A DNA stretch of 64,000 nt from Fibrobacterales bacterium Fibro_02 (GTDB lineage Bacteria; Fibrobacterota; Fibrobacteria; Fibrobacterales; Fibrobacteraceae), in contig LVAE01000016.1 in NCBI GenBank assembly GCA_001603905.1, forward strand, positions 1 to 64,000. Direction: 5' to 3'. How positions within the stretch are numbered: position 1 is the first letter of the stretch; the number at the start of each line of letters is the position of its first letter. The position numbers and the translations under genes are program-made. This document shows, one piece after another, positions 25,435-34,340 of the stretch. The notes beneath the pieces were generated by a model. The model worked only from the letters and a program-made list of their open reading frames with translations. It was not told the origin of the DNA and did no database searches.

Positions 25435-25441
25435 AAATTTA
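25435..25441 (-). promoter_or_regulatory. TAAATTT -10-like element directly before uup
   Basis: TAAATTT on the reverse strand ends 5 nt before the ATG. The same TCTAAATTTG context precedes the menG start at 58256. Confidence 0.45.
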
Positions 25442-25488
25442 GAATTATTGACGGGCATTTTTTTTGTCCGCTTTCCCCGATTTTTTGT

Positions 25489-25494
25489 TATAAT
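25489..25494 (+). promoter_or_regulatory. TATAAT -10 directly before the 25502 gene
   Basis: A perfect TATAAT ends 7 nt before ATG 25502, with no Shine-Dalgarno. A possible -35 is TTGTCC at 25464, with a 19-nt spacer. A leaderless transcript is likely. Confidence 0.5.
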
Positions 25495-25501
25495 TAAAAG
25501 T

Positions 25502-26470
25502 ATGAAAACCTTTTCGCTGTCGAATCGTTTGGCTGTCGTTCTTCTTGCAGGTGCCCTTGCATCCCCTCTCGCTTTTGCGCAGGGTGTTTTTGAAGGCTCC
25601 GGCGAAGTGAGTGACCCGAACTGTGTGGGCGACGGTTGCGGCTATGTTCCTGCCGACCAGGCCGCACAGGGGAGCGCTGAACAAGGCTATTCTTACGGCG
25701 AAAATTCGGAAGTGGCCTCCGCCGATTCTGCATCTGGCGAGCAGGTTCCCGCAGATAGCGTCGTTTCCGACAGCACCCTTGCCGATTCCGCCAAGGTGGC
25801 GACGGTGAATATCGACGAGGAAGACGACGATGCTCCCCATTACGTTGCCGAAAATGCAGCGGAATACCGCGCGCGCAAAGAGGGTTTTTCGAGGGGCGTG
25901 CAGTTCGGCGTCCGCGTGTCGGGGGGCGTAAACAAGAGTTTTGGACAAAAATCCGGTGATTGGAATTTCGGGCCGGAATTCGGGGCTGGCCTTATGGCGC
26001 GGCTTCCGCTCGGTGAATCCTTCGGTGTGGCGACCGAACTGAACTTCAGCTACCGCCACTACGGTTACGAGAGTGAGTCCGATTACGGCGAGTACGAGGC
26101 GACCGTCAAGGAAATGCTGTTCGAAATTCCGGTCATGGGACAGCTCGTCGTTGATGAAGACGGCCTTTTCTTTGCCTTGGGCGTGAACCTCGGACTCAAA
26201 ATGAGCGGTGAATCCGAATTCAATCAGACCATTACTGCCGAGGGCCACAAGTCGAAGGAAACGCGCAGCAATACGATTCCGACGGTCGGAGTGGAGATTG
26301 GCGGGCTTGCCGATATCGGTTATGTGGTGAACCGCTGGCTGGTTATGGATCTCAGGGTCGTGCAGAACTTCACGAACGTGTTGGACCTGGACCGGATTGC
26401 GGAATCGACTCTAATGCATTCAAAACTTTACACGATGCATGTTTCGCTCGGTGTTACGCTGCTGCTCTAG
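25502..26470 (+). CDS. Outer-membrane beta-barrel protein (paralog 1)
   Basis: 322 residues. A signal peptide (about 1-25, ending AFA) is followed by an acidic low-complexity stretch (about 30-120, rich in Ser/Ala/Asp/Glu). A C-terminal porin-like barrel of the PorT/OMP_b-brl_2 type spans about 130-322, with alternating aromatic strands such as ELNFSYRHYGYESE. It is paralogous to the next gene: both share a RKEGFSRGVQFGVR / RNEGFARAVMLGVR opening and a NLGLKMSG / NMGLKLNG strand. The role is unknown; it may be a channel or structural barrel. TTG upstream starts were rejected because they precede the TATAAT. Confidence 0.75.
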   Translation: MKTFSLSNRLAVVLLAGALASPLAFAQGVFEGSGEVSDPNCVGDGCGYVPADQAAQGSAEQGYSYGENSEVASADSASGEQVPADSVVSDSTLADSAKVATVNIDEEDDDAPHYVAENAAEYRARKEGFSRGVQFGVRVSGGVNKSFGQKSGDWNFGPEFGAGLMARLPLGESFGVATELNFSYRHYGYESESDYGEYEATVKEMLFEIPVMGQLVVDEDGLFFALGVNLGLKMSGESEFNQTITAEGHKSKETRSNTIPTVGVEIGGLADIGYVVNRWLVMDLRVVQNFTNVLDLDRIAESTLMHSKLYTMHVSLGVTLLL

Positions 26471-26526
26471 TAGGGGCCCCAAAGGCCGCTCTGTTAAAGT
26501 AAAAAAAATTTTTCTACACACTTTTG

Positions 26527-26557
26527 GCCCGCTGAAATTATTTTTTAGGCGGGCTTT
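26527..26557 (+). terminator. Hairpin between the barrel paralogs
   Basis: GCCCGC (26527-26532) pairs with GCGGGC (26549-26554), followed by TTT. The loop is 16 nt and AT-rich. It is a moderate terminator for paralog 1. Confidence 0.5.
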
Positions 26558-26583
26558 ACATATTCATTTATTATTATTGAATT

Positions 26584-27414
26584 ATGGATTTTAAGAGATT
26601 GAGTGTGATTCTTGCCACGGCGTTTGCGCTTTCCGTACCCGTCATGGCCCAAGACGATGCTTCCGATGACGAGGGGTGGGCTACTGCGCCTTCCGCCGAG
26701 AGTTCCTCGGGGGACGATGCTCCTGCTTACGATGGCTCTACCGATAGTGAGTTTGCGAACGACGAGGAATATGCCAGTGCGTATGCCCGCTACAAGGCGG
26801 AGACCACAAAGAAGTCGGAAATCAACCGTATGCGTAACGAGGGCTTTGCCCGTGCCGTGATGCTCGGTGTCCGTGCGCAGGTCGGTACCAACACGTTCTT
26901 TGGCGAAAATTCTGATGGCTGGAAGATGGGCTTCCAGGCGGGCGGTGGCTTGATGCTCAAGATGAACTTCATGCTGAAGGACTTGAGCCTTGTTCCGGAA
27001 CTCACCTTCAACTATCGTCACTATGTCTATGAAAAGGATATGAACATCTACACGAATACGGGTAGCATCGACATATTCATTTTCGATATTCCGATTATTT
27101 TCCGCTACACGTTCGAAGACTACAACTTCTATGTCGGTCTGGGTCTGAATATGGGTCTCAAGCTCAACGGAACCTCTGAGTTCAAGAACGGTGCCGCGAC
27201 GGAATCCCAGGACAACACCATTTCGACTTCCGGTATGGAAGTGGGTGGAGCCTTCGATCTCGGTTACATGCTTACCCGTTGGGTCCACGTGAACATCCGC
27301 GTGGTGCAGTGTTTCACGAGCCTTTCGAACAAGTCGCTTATGCGCGAAGACATCTTCTTGGAATCTTCACTCAATACGTTCTACACGACCGTTGGCGTAA
27401 GCTTCCTGTTCTAA
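26584..27414 (+). CDS. Outer-membrane beta-barrel protein (paralog 2)
   Basis: 276 residues, signal peptide about 1-22 (ending VMA). A shorter acidic Ser/Asp/Glu-rich region (about 23-75) precedes the barrel (about 85-276), with strands such as ELTFNYRHYVYE and VGLGLNMGLKLNG. The chain ends VSFLF with a C-terminal Phe, typical of outer-membrane barrels. It is paralogous to the preceding gene; the barrel is conserved while the acidic linker differs in length. No Shine-Dalgarno precedes ATG 26584; TATTAT lies about 10 nt upstream. It has its own terminator. Confidence 0.77.
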   Translation: MDFKRLSVILATAFALSVPVMAQDDASDDEGWATAPSAESSSGDDAPAYDGSTDSEFANDEEYASAYARYKAETTKKSEINRMRNEGFARAVMLGVRAQVGTNTFFGENSDGWKMGFQAGGGLMLKMNFMLKDLSLVPELTFNYRHYVYEKDMNIYTNTGSIDIFIFDIPIIFRYTFEDYNFYVGLGLNMGLKLNGTSEFKNGAATESQDNTISTSGMEVGGAFDLGYMLTRWVHVNIRVVQCFTSLSNKSLMREDIFLESSLNTFYTTVGVSFLF

Positions 27415-27436
27415 TCGTTTCTATACGGCATTATTT

Positions 27437-27464
27437 GACGAGCTCACGAGGGCTCGTCTTTTTT
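27437..27464 (+). terminator. Rho-independent terminator of paralog 2
   Basis: Stem GACGAGC/GCTCGTC followed by TTTTTT. It separates two convergent genes. Confidence 0.8.
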
Positions 27465-27483
27465 ATGCATTTAGTAGAGGATT

Positions 27484-30438
27484 CTACTTATTTCTTCTTG
27501 CCTGCTGGATTTCACGTTCGATCAGGCGCTTCTCGACAGCGAAGAAGTCTTCGTTCTTCTGGATGGCATTTTCATAGACGATGTTTGCGAGTTCGGGTTC
27601 GCCTGCGAGGAGCGCAATCACGATGCAGTTCCGCAGGAAAATGTCGCCCATGTCGTTCATCTCGTAACGGTCGAAGAAGTCCGCGATGAGGAGTGCCGCC
27701 TGCTTGTACACGCCTTGTCGGGCAGCATCCATGATGTTGAATTCGTCGGCAAAGCTGCGGGGGAGTGCGCCTGCGTTCACCGCTTCGCTCACCTTGACAT
27801 AGACCTCGTCGGAATCCCGCGCTTCCAGCGGAATCGTGCGGATCCATTCGATGTAGTTCTCGCGGAACTTCTGGTAGCCGACAGAAGATTCAAGTGCGGC
27901 TAGGCGCGGGTCTTCCGGCTGTATGCTGTCTGCGGTAGCGGAATCGGCAACGAGGGAATCCGCTGTCGTCTTTGCGGCGATGAGCTCGTCTACATAGGTC
28001 AGCAGGGCTGTCTTCTTGAATTCATCCTTCGGCTCGGCAAGCATCGCCTTCACACGTGCAGGGCGACGGAGTGCATAGTCCTCGGGATCCAGGTACTGTT
28101 GCCAGCAGACTTCGCAACTGTCGAACACGTTCACGATGTGCGCCTCGGAATGCACGAAACGCGCCTCTTCAGCCTTGTTGTCCACGATCGGGATAAACAG
28201 ACTGTTCGGCTTTACGCCATCGAGCAGCGATTTGACCATCTTATTCGTGAAAAGGAAATTCCTTTCGCCGAAAAATTCCGGATCGCGATGAATGCGATTG
28301 AATTCTGCTACCAGAGCCGTATCGGTGGAGAATCGCCCAATACCCTTCTGCAATACCGGCTGGTCACTTGCAATCATGATGATGTCGGGTTCATCGGTAG
28401 ATTTGTACAAACTAACATACGGGAACACCGTATCGAGCGCCTTCAGAATATTCAGGAACATGAGGTCGTTGAATTCATATGTCTGAATCCACTGCACCCA
28501 AAGGGCACCAGGCTTCATGTAGCGGCGCATCTTGGCGTAGAACTCATGTGCGAAAAGTCCTGCCACACCGCTCACCCACGGGTTACTGGGCACGCTGATA
28601 ATCATGTCGTACTGGCGGCGGTTCGTATGGAAGAACGTCGTCGCATCGTCAATGAAAATGTGAATGCGCGGATCGTCGTAGCCACGGTAGTTCCACGGGT
28701 AGAATCCCTTCGCCAAATCCATCATCGCCTGCTCGATTTCCACGCAGTCGAAATCCTTGAGCAGGGGGTCGGCAAGTAGATAATGAGCGCCCATGCCACT
28801 TCCGAAGCCGACCATCGCGGCATCGTACGGCTCCGTCTTTACGGCCATCGGCATAAACGCGGTAGCGGCCTGCGTAAGCTCGTCGCTTGAGATCGGAGAT
28901 TCGCGGTCCTTGCTCATGCTCGCATCGGCCTTGCCGTTCGTCTTCACGTAATAATGCACCGGTGATTCGTGGAAGCTGATAGTTGCCGTCTTTCCGTCAA
29001 TTACCTGGATCTTTTCGTTGGGGTGCATGTTCTTGTAGCTGCGGAACACGCCCGAGGTAATCAGCGACGGGTCGAACTTCACAAAGATGGCGGGCATCAC
29101 CATCACGCACACCATGATATAGAACATCACGCTGTAGCGGAAACGTTTGCGGTAAACCACCAACAGAATAAAGCCAATCGCAAAGTCAAGCAAGGCTGCC
29201 GTTACGAGCGCACCCTTGAGCTGCAGAATCGGCAACAGCAGAAGTCCGCCGCCTGCCGAACCGATAATGGAACCGAGTGTGTTCCAGCCGTAAACCTTTC
29301 CAATCGGGGCTTCGCTCTTGAAGGCGCGTGTCAGAATCAAGGTGATCAGCGGAAGCGTCATGCCCGCAAAGAAACTCGTGGGAATCATCCAGAGCATCGA
29401 AAGCGCGTACTTGAACAGGCTCCAGCAAATGTAACCGTCAGAAGTCGGATTGAAAATCTGGTTCGCCTCGTTCATCATGCCCCAGAAGGGCTGGTGGAAA
29501 TACAGCGTGCAAAGTGCGAAGAACGCCATCAGGATTTGCGCCATCGAAAGGACGACGAGGCTATCCTTCTTGAGCAACTTGCCGCTCACCGCGGAGCCCA
29601 GCGAAAGTCCCAAGATAAAGGCGGAGAGCATCTGATCGAAGCTGTGGCTCGAAGATCCCAACAACAGCGACAGCAAGCGAATCCAGACGATTTCATAAAC
29701 AAATGAGGTCAGGCCCGTAATCGCCGCAATCCAGAACCAAGTGTTTTTAGGCGGCATGGGCAACTTGTGTTCGGCCACGTAGTCTTCGTCATGAACTTCG
29801 GGAGCGTCTTCATCTTTAGGTGGCACAGGCGAAGTCGTCACGCCGATAAAGCAGAACACCGCCGCCAGCAAGAAGTTGATGGAGGCCGCCACGCACAGGG
29901 TAGCGTGGTTTCCGATTTCGGGAATCAGGAGGTAGCTTGTTGCGAGAATGCCGATGGCGGAACCGAGGCTGTTTGTAAAGTAGAGCATCGGGAGCGACAC
30001 CTCGGCACCGCTCTTGCGCATAAGTCCAGCCGCAATGAAGGGGAACGTCATGCCGACCGCAATCGCAATCGGAAGCGTAGAGCCCGTCGCCAGGACCACC
30101 TTCGCGATTTCTGCGCCACGCGGCGTGAGCGAGGCAGTCCATTCGGAGTCGTAGAAAATCCCCGTGAGCCACAGGTAAAGCGGATGGTACGCCACTCCGC
30201 CGATACCGATCGCCAATTCCACGATGCCGTACCCGAGCAATGGACGCTTGGTACGGACGACCATCTTGCCCGCCACAAAGCTACCGATGGCAAGGCCGCC
30301 CATATAAATGCAGAGCGTAAGCACCTGGCCGTAGCTGGAATGCCCCAGGAAAAGTTTAAGGTATCGCGCCCACGAGCCTTCGTAAATCAGGCCCGCAAAC
30401 CCGGACAGGGCAAACAGGAAATAGACGAGGATATTCAT
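27484..30438 (-). CDS. Membrane spermidine-synthase-like protein (fused MFS/SpeE type)
   Basis: 984 residues. The N-terminal ~460 residues contain about 12-14 membrane helices (opening LVYFLFALSGFAGLIYEGSW). A SpeE-like Rossmann methyltransferase-type domain follows at about 560-720 (VGFGSGMGAHYLL, DCVEIEQAMMDLA, DDATTFFH, SVPSNPWVSGVAGLF). The C-terminal ~260 residues are helical and may be TPR-like. Domain order matches the fused MFS/spermidine synthase family, whose substrates are mostly unknown. Polyamine synthesis is not implied, since no decarboxylase gene is nearby. TATTAT lies 6 nt before ATG 30438 and there is no Shine-Dalgarno. It is divergent from tyrS. Confidence 0.8.
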   Translation of the reverse strand: MNILVYFLFALSGFAGLIYEGSWARYLKLFLGHSSYGQVLTLCIYMGGLAIGSFVAGKMVVRTKRPLLGYGIVELAIGIGGVAYHPLYLWLTGIFYDSEWTASLTPRGAEIAKVVLATGSTLPIAIAVGMTFPFIAAGLMRKSGAEVSLPMLYFTNSLGSAIGILATSYLLIPEIGNHATLCVAASINFLLAAVFCFIGVTTSPVPPKDEDAPEVHDEDYVAEHKLPMPPKNTWFWIAAITGLTSFVYEIVWIRLLSLLLGSSSHSFDQMLSAFILGLSLGSAVSGKLLKKDSLVVLSMAQILMAFFALCTLYFHQPFWGMMNEANQIFNPTSDGYICWSLFKYALSMLWMIPTSFFAGMTLPLITLILTRAFKSEAPIGKVYGWNTLGSIIGSAGGGLLLLPILQLKGALVTAALLDFAIGFILLVVYRKRFRYSVMFYIMVCVMVMPAIFVKFDPSLITSGVFRSYKNMHPNEKIQVIDGKTATISFHESPVHYYVKTNGKADASMSKDRESPISSDELTQAATAFMPMAVKTEPYDAAMVGFGSGMGAHYLLADPLLKDFDCVEIEQAMMDLAKGFYPWNYRGYDDPRIHIFIDDATTFFHTNRRQYDMIISVPSNPWVSGVAGLFAHEFYAKMRRYMKPGALWVQWIQTYEFNDLMFLNILKALDTVFPYVSLYKSTDEPDIIMIASDQPVLQKGIGRFSTDTALVAEFNRIHRDPEFFGERNFLFTNKMVKSLLDGVKPNSLFIPIVDNKAEEARFVHSEAHIVNVFDSCEVCWQQYLDPEDYALRRPARVKAMLAEPKDEFKKTALLTYVDELIAAKTTADSLVADSATADSIQPEDPRLAALESSVGYQKFRENYIEWIRTIPLEARDSDEVYVKVSEAVNAGALPRSFADEFNIMDAARQGVYKQAALLIADFFDRYEMNDMGDIFLRNCIVIALLAGEPELANIVYENAIQKNEDFFAVEKRLIEREIQQARRNK

Positions 30439-30444
30439 ATCGTA

Positions 30445-30450
30445 ATAATA
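30445..30450 (-). promoter_or_regulatory. TATTAT -10-like element before the SpeE-like gene
   Basis: TATTAT on the reverse strand, 6 nt before the ATG, in the 59-bp divergent gap with tyrS. Confidence 0.4.
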
Positions 30451-30497
30451 GTAAGTTTTTCTATATTTCCACTTTGAAAGAAAACAAAGGAAACCTT

Positions 30498-31715
30498 ATG
30501 CAATTCCGCCCTGTTAAAGAACAGCTCGAAATTTTGATGCGCGGCGTTATTGACGTTGTGCCGCAAGATGAACTTGAAAAGAAGCTCCAGAAGTCCTACG
30601 ATACCGGCGTTCCTCTCCGCGTCAAGATGGGCGTGGATCCCACCGCTCCGGATGTCCATTTCGGTCATACGGTCGTGATGCGCAAGCTCCGCCAGTTCCA
30701 GGACCTGGGCCATACCGTCGTGCTCATCGTGGGTGACTATACCGCCCAGATTGGTGACCCGAGCGGTCGCAACAAGGCCCGCCCGCGCCTCAGCCACGAA
30801 CAGGTGCTTGAAAACGCTAAGGAATACCAGGAACAGTTCTTCAAGGTAGTCCGCCGCGACCAGGTGGAAATTCACTATAATGGTGAATGGTTCAGCAAGC
30901 TTCCGTTCAGCAAGGTGACCGAACTCATGGGCCAGTTTACCGTGGCCCAGATGCTCGAACGAGAGGACTTCCACAACCGCTATGCCGCCAACACGCCGAT
31001 CAGCCTGCACGAATTCATGTACCCGATGATGCAGGGCTACGATTCCGTCGCCATCAACAGCGACGTGGAACTCGGCGGCACCGACCAGAAGTTCAACGTG
31101 CTTCGCGGTCGCGACTTGCAGCTTTTCGAAGGTATGGAACCGCAGATCGGTCTCTTCATGCCGATTCTCCTCGGTACCGACGGCAAGGTCAAGATGTCCA
31201 AGTCCATCGGCAACTACGTGGGACTCAACGAACCCGCCGACGTGATGTACCACAAGATTTACAGCCTCGCCGACAGCATCGTCGAGAACTGGTTCGAACT
31301 CTTGACGAACGTTCCGCTCGAAGAAATCAAGCAGATGATGGCCGACATCGCCGCGGGTAAGATGAACCCCAACGATGCCAAGCACCGTCTCGCCATTGAT
31401 ATCGTGACGCAGTACTACGGCGCAGAAGCCGCCGAGGCCGCCGCCGCGAAAGAACGCGAGATTCACAGCGGTAATGCCATTCCGAGTGACGCTGCCGAAT
31501 GCAGTGTGGCGGCCGGCACCTATGGTGCCCTGGACCTGCTTGTTGAAATCAAGGCCTTTGCCAGTAAGGGCGAAGCCCGTCGCATGGTCCAGAACGGCGG
31601 CGTGAAGATCGCAGGCGAAAAGCTCGCCGACCCGCAGTCCCAGGTTGAAATCAAGGGCGCAGACCAGCTGGTAATCCAGGTGGGCAAGCGCAAGTTCTAC
31701 AAGGTCAATTTCTAG
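30498..31715 (+). CDS. tyrS: Tyrosyl-tRNA synthetase
   Basis: Charges tRNA-Tyr with tyrosine. 405 residues from ATG 30498, preceded by AAAGG at 7 nt; the upstream TTG is rejected. Class I signatures are H54-F-G-H57 and K232-M-S-K-S, with LGGTDQKFNVLRGRDLQ in the catalytic domain. A C-terminal S4 domain follows (SKGEARRMVQNGGVKI). The length and the HFGH form fit the TyrZ-like branch. It is followed after 7 nt by a PfkB kinase and then mqnB, so the aminoacyl-tRNA synthetase may head this run of genes. Confidence 0.96.
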   Translation: MQFRPVKEQLEILMRGVIDVVPQDELEKKLQKSYDTGVPLRVKMGVDPTAPDVHFGHTVVMRKLRQFQDLGHTVVLIVGDYTAQIGDPSGRNKARPRLSHEQVLENAKEYQEQFFKVVRRDQVEIHYNGEWFSKLPFSKVTELMGQFTVAQMLEREDFHNRYAANTPISLHEFMYPMMQGYDSVAINSDVELGGTDQKFNVLRGRDLQLFEGMEPQIGLFMPILLGTDGKVKMSKSIGNYVGLNEPADVMYHKIYSLADSIVENWFELLTNVPLEEIKQMMADIAAGKMNPNDAKHRLAIDIVTQYYGAEAAEAAAAKEREIHSGNAIPSDAAECSVAAGTYGALDLLVEIKAFASKGEARRMVQNGGVKIAGEKLADPQSQVEIKGADQLVIQVGKRKFYKVNF

Positions 31716-31722
31716 GCAGCTC

Positions 31723-32679
31723 ATGTCGCAAGAAATCCTGATTCTCGGGCTCAATCCCGCCTGGCAGCGCCTGTTCTACGTGGACAAGTTTACGCCGGGC
31801 GAGGTGCATCGCATCAAGAAGGTCGAAGAGTATGGTTCCGGCAAGGGAATCAACTGCGGCCTGGTACTCCGCCTTTTGGGCGGTACGCCTCTCATGATGC
31901 ACTTCCTGGGCTCCGAACACGGCTCCCGTATTTTCGATGAGATTTCCGCTTACGGAATCCAGCAGGCGCCCGTGTGGATCAAGGAACCGACGCGCATCTG
32001 TACGACCGTCGTGAGCGAGGGTGAGTCTACCGAACTCATCGAACCTTCGCCGGTCCTTTCCGATTTCGAGAACGAGGACTTCATCCAGACGCTCAACGAC
32101 TACTGGAGCACGACCCAGAATGTCGCCCTGTGCGGCACGTTCCCGGAAGGCTTCAACCTCTCGCTGCTGAATGATCTGGACTTGACGGGAAAGAAGGTCT
32201 TTATCGATGCTATCGAAGGCATTGACGGCTGGCTTGAAAAGGGCGTTGAGCTTCTCAAGATCAACATGCAGGAATACTGCAAGCTGCTCACGCGTCTCGG
32301 CCTTCCCATCGTGTTGTCAAGCCCGCAGTTCTGGAAGATGACGGCGACTGCCGTGCTCGAACGTCTCCCGATCAAGAACCTGGTGGTCACCGATGAGGAT
32401 TCCCCGGTTCGGGCTTTCCGCCTGGTCGAAAAGAAGTTCCAGGGCGTGCAGATCCAGCCTCCGCAGATCCAGGTGAACAACCGTATCGGTGCGGGAGACT
32501 CTTTCTTTGCCGGTTGGCTCTTTGCCGACAGTCAGGGAATGGAATTTGAACAGTGTCTCGTCAAGGCGACTGCTGTCGCGACGGCTCGTTGCGAAGTTGA
32601 CCGACCCTGCAATCTCAAGGTGGAACGCGTTGCCGAGCTTGAAGCTTCGCTTGCGGATGCTGTCGAAAAACTGGAGTAG
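31723..32679 (+). CDS. PfkB-family sugar kinase (1-phosphofructokinase/tagatose-6-phosphate kinase type)
   Basis: 318 residues of the PfkB/ribokinase fold. The N-terminal half reads ILGLNPAWQRLFYVDKFTPG with GSGKGINCGLVLRLLGG, the sugar-phosphate-binding Gly-rich motif of the 1-phosphofructokinase group. The C-terminal signature NRIGAGDSFFAGW supplies catalytic Asp259. Likely reaction: ATP-dependent phosphorylation of a hexose phosphate. It lacks a neighbouring PTS, so the exact substrate is open. It begins 7 nt after tyrS and ends 3 nt before mqnB, an operon layout. Confidence 0.85.
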   Translation: MSQEILILGLNPAWQRLFYVDKFTPGEVHRIKKVEEYGSGKGINCGLVLRLLGGTPLMMHFLGSEHGSRIFDEISAYGIQQAPVWIKEPTRICTTVVSEGESTELIEPSPVLSDFENEDFIQTLNDYWSTTQNVALCGTFPEGFNLSLLNDLDLTGKKVFIDAIEGIDGWLEKGVELLKINMQEYCKLLTRLGLPIVLSSPQFWKMTATAVLERLPIKNLVVTDEDSPVRAFRLVEKKFQGVQIQPPQIQVNNRIGAGDSFFAGWLFADSQGMEFEQCLVKATAVATARCEVDRPCNLKVERVAELEASLADAVEKLE

Positions 32680-32682
32680 CCG

Positions 32683-33354
32683 ATGGATTTCCCCGGTCGT
32701 GACCAATTGTTTGCGTTTGCGACTCCGGCGGAGTTCGCCTCCATCTTTCCCGAGTATGCCGATACGGCAGACGGTGTTGTTTCGGATAAATTAATTGAAC
32801 TTTCGGATGGTCGTGGCTATGCCTGCGTCCTGGGCATCGGTATCCTTAATTTTGCGACAAATTTGACTTTCCTGCTGGGGGATGCCAAACGTCGCGGAAT
32901 CTCTATTTCTGCCGTGTTTATTCTTGGCGTTTGTGGCGCGTATCCTGGCCGCGGAATCGATGTGCTCGACGTCGTGCGTGTAGATGCCGAATCTGTTGGT
33001 GATATGGGGTATCAGGACCGTGACGGTTCTTTTTATCCGTTCCCGAGTTCCGTGCGTGCGACTGCGCCGGAACATGCGCCCGTCCATCTGCAGAAGTTGA
33101 AGTCGGTTGTGGGCCTTACGGTAAACCGTTGCACGGGTACCGAGGAACTGGGCCTGTCCCGTTCCAGGATGTTCGATGCCGATATCGAAAATATGGAAGG
33201 CGCTGCCGGAATTGCGGCCTGCATGGCTTGTCGCGTGCCGGTCTTTGAAATCCGCGCCGTAAGCAATATGGCTACCACCCGCGACCGTGAATCCTGGAAA
33301 TTCAACGAAGCTCTCGCCGCCCTCCGCCAGGCGGTCTTTGGCATAGACCCGTAA
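32683..33354 (+). CDS. mqnB: Futalosine hydrolase
   Basis: 223 residues of the nucleoside phosphorylase/hydrolase fold resembling MqnB. This enzyme removes the base from futalosine in the alternative menaquinone pathway. Supporting segments: FILGVCGAYPGRGIDVLDVV (purine/ribose pocket), DADIENMEGAAGIAACM (the family ENMEGAA motif) and IRAVSNMATTRD with the catalytic Asp region. The identification is strengthened by mqnD 65 bp downstream. It starts 3 nt after the PfkB gene and is probably co-transcribed. Confidence 0.9.
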   Translation: MDFPGRDQLFAFATPAEFASIFPEYADTADGVVSDKLIELSDGRGYACVLGIGILNFATNLTFLLGDAKRRGISISAVFILGVCGAYPGRGIDVLDVVRVDAESVGDMGYQDRDGSFYPFPSSVRATAPEHAPVHLQKLKSVVGLTVNRCTGTEELGLSRSRMFDADIENMEGAAGIAACMACRVPVFEIRAVSNMATTRDRESWKFNEALAALRQAVFGIDP

Positions 33355-33368
33355 CGGAATGCCTTGTC

Positions 33369-33392
33369 ATTGCGAGCCGTTGGCGAAGCAAT
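33369..33392. repeat. Small dispersed hairpin repeat, copy 2
   Basis: Arms ATTGC (33369-33373) and GCAAT (33388-33392) in a TTGTCATTGCGAGC context, related to the copy at 7133-7154. It lies between mqnB and mqnD. Confidence 0.6.
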
Positions 33393-33419
33393 CTATAGCT
33401 TATTTTTTAATTTTATCTC

Positions 33420-34214
33420 ATGCGCTTAAGTCTCGGTATTTCTACTTGCCCTAACGACACCTTTATCTACGAGGCCCTCATTCACGGTCTCGAAAATTCA
33501 CCCTTCGAATGGGACGTCCACTTTGCCGACGTGCAGACCTTGAACGAGATGGTACGCCGTGGCGAACTCGATGTCGCGAAGGTCAGCGCTCAGGTCTATC
33601 CTAAAATCGAGGCAGATTACACCTGTCTGGGTTGCGGTGGCGCCATCGGCTACGGCTGCGGTCCGCTGCTGCTTTCTTCCGAATCCCAGAGCTTCAATCC
33701 GGAGCTTCCCGTGATGTTGCCGGGCTCCGAGACGACTGCGGCGCTCCTGTACCGTTTCTGGCATTCCAAGACGCAGAAGGGCGCGCTTCATGTCAACTAC
33801 GCCCTCTTTGACCAGGTGTACCGTTCCCTGCGCGAAAAGAGCGCCCCGCAGGGTGTCGTTATCCATGAACACCGTTTCACCTGGAAGCGCGACGGGCTCT
33901 ACCTGCTTCAGGATCTGGGTGCCTTCTGGGAAGAAAACACGGGAACTCCCATTCCGCTCGGGATTGCGGTCGCTCGCCGTACGCTGGGGTCCACGGTGAT
34001 CGAAAAAGTGGAAGCGGAAATCCGTTCGAGCCTCCGTGTGGCCCAGAACCGCCCCGAAATGGTGACCCCGTTCATCGACGAAAAGGCCCAAATCGACGAC
34101 CCCGAAGTCATGAAATCGCATATCCGGATGTTCGTAAATGACTTTTCCGAAAACGTTGGCGAGCGTGGAAAGGCGTCCTTGGAACACCTGTGGCGGTTAG
34201 TTAAAAGTGAATAG
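33420..34214 (+). CDS. mqnD: 1,4-dihydroxy-6-naphthoate synthase
   Basis: 264 residues of the MqnD periplasmic-binding-protein-like fold, converting cyclic dehypoxanthine futalosine to 1,4-dihydroxy-6-naphthoate. The opening LSLGISTCPNDTFIYEALIHG is diagnostic. Other conserved segments are GELDVAKVSAQVYP, GCGPLLLS, PGSETTAALL and LGAFWEENTGTPIPLGIAVARR. Together with mqnB and the later genes at 58-60 kb it shows use of the futalosine route. No Shine-Dalgarno precedes ATG 33420; the upstream DNA is AT-rich with a hairpin repeat. mqnA, mqnC and mqnE are not in the window. Confidence 0.95.
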   Translation: MRLSLGISTCPNDTFIYEALIHGLENSPFEWDVHFADVQTLNEMVRRGELDVAKVSAQVYPKIEADYTCLGCGGAIGYGCGPLLLSSESQSFNPELPVMLPGSETTAALLYRFWHSKTQKGALHVNYALFDQVYRSLREKSAPQGVVIHEHRFTWKRDGLYLLQDLGAFWEENTGTPIPLGIAVARRTLGSTVIEKVEAEIRSSLRVAQNRPEMVTPFIDEKAQIDDPEVMKSHIRMFVNDFSENVGERGKASLEHLWRLVKSE

Positions 34215-34340
34215 ATTGTGAAAAGATGAAAAAAAATGCGTTTTTTGACTCATTTTGAACAATTTTTTACAAAATCGCAGATATTTAGTCCTGACATTAA
34301 TTTATTTTCCCATACAGCATCTTTATTTTGGAGTTTGCTT

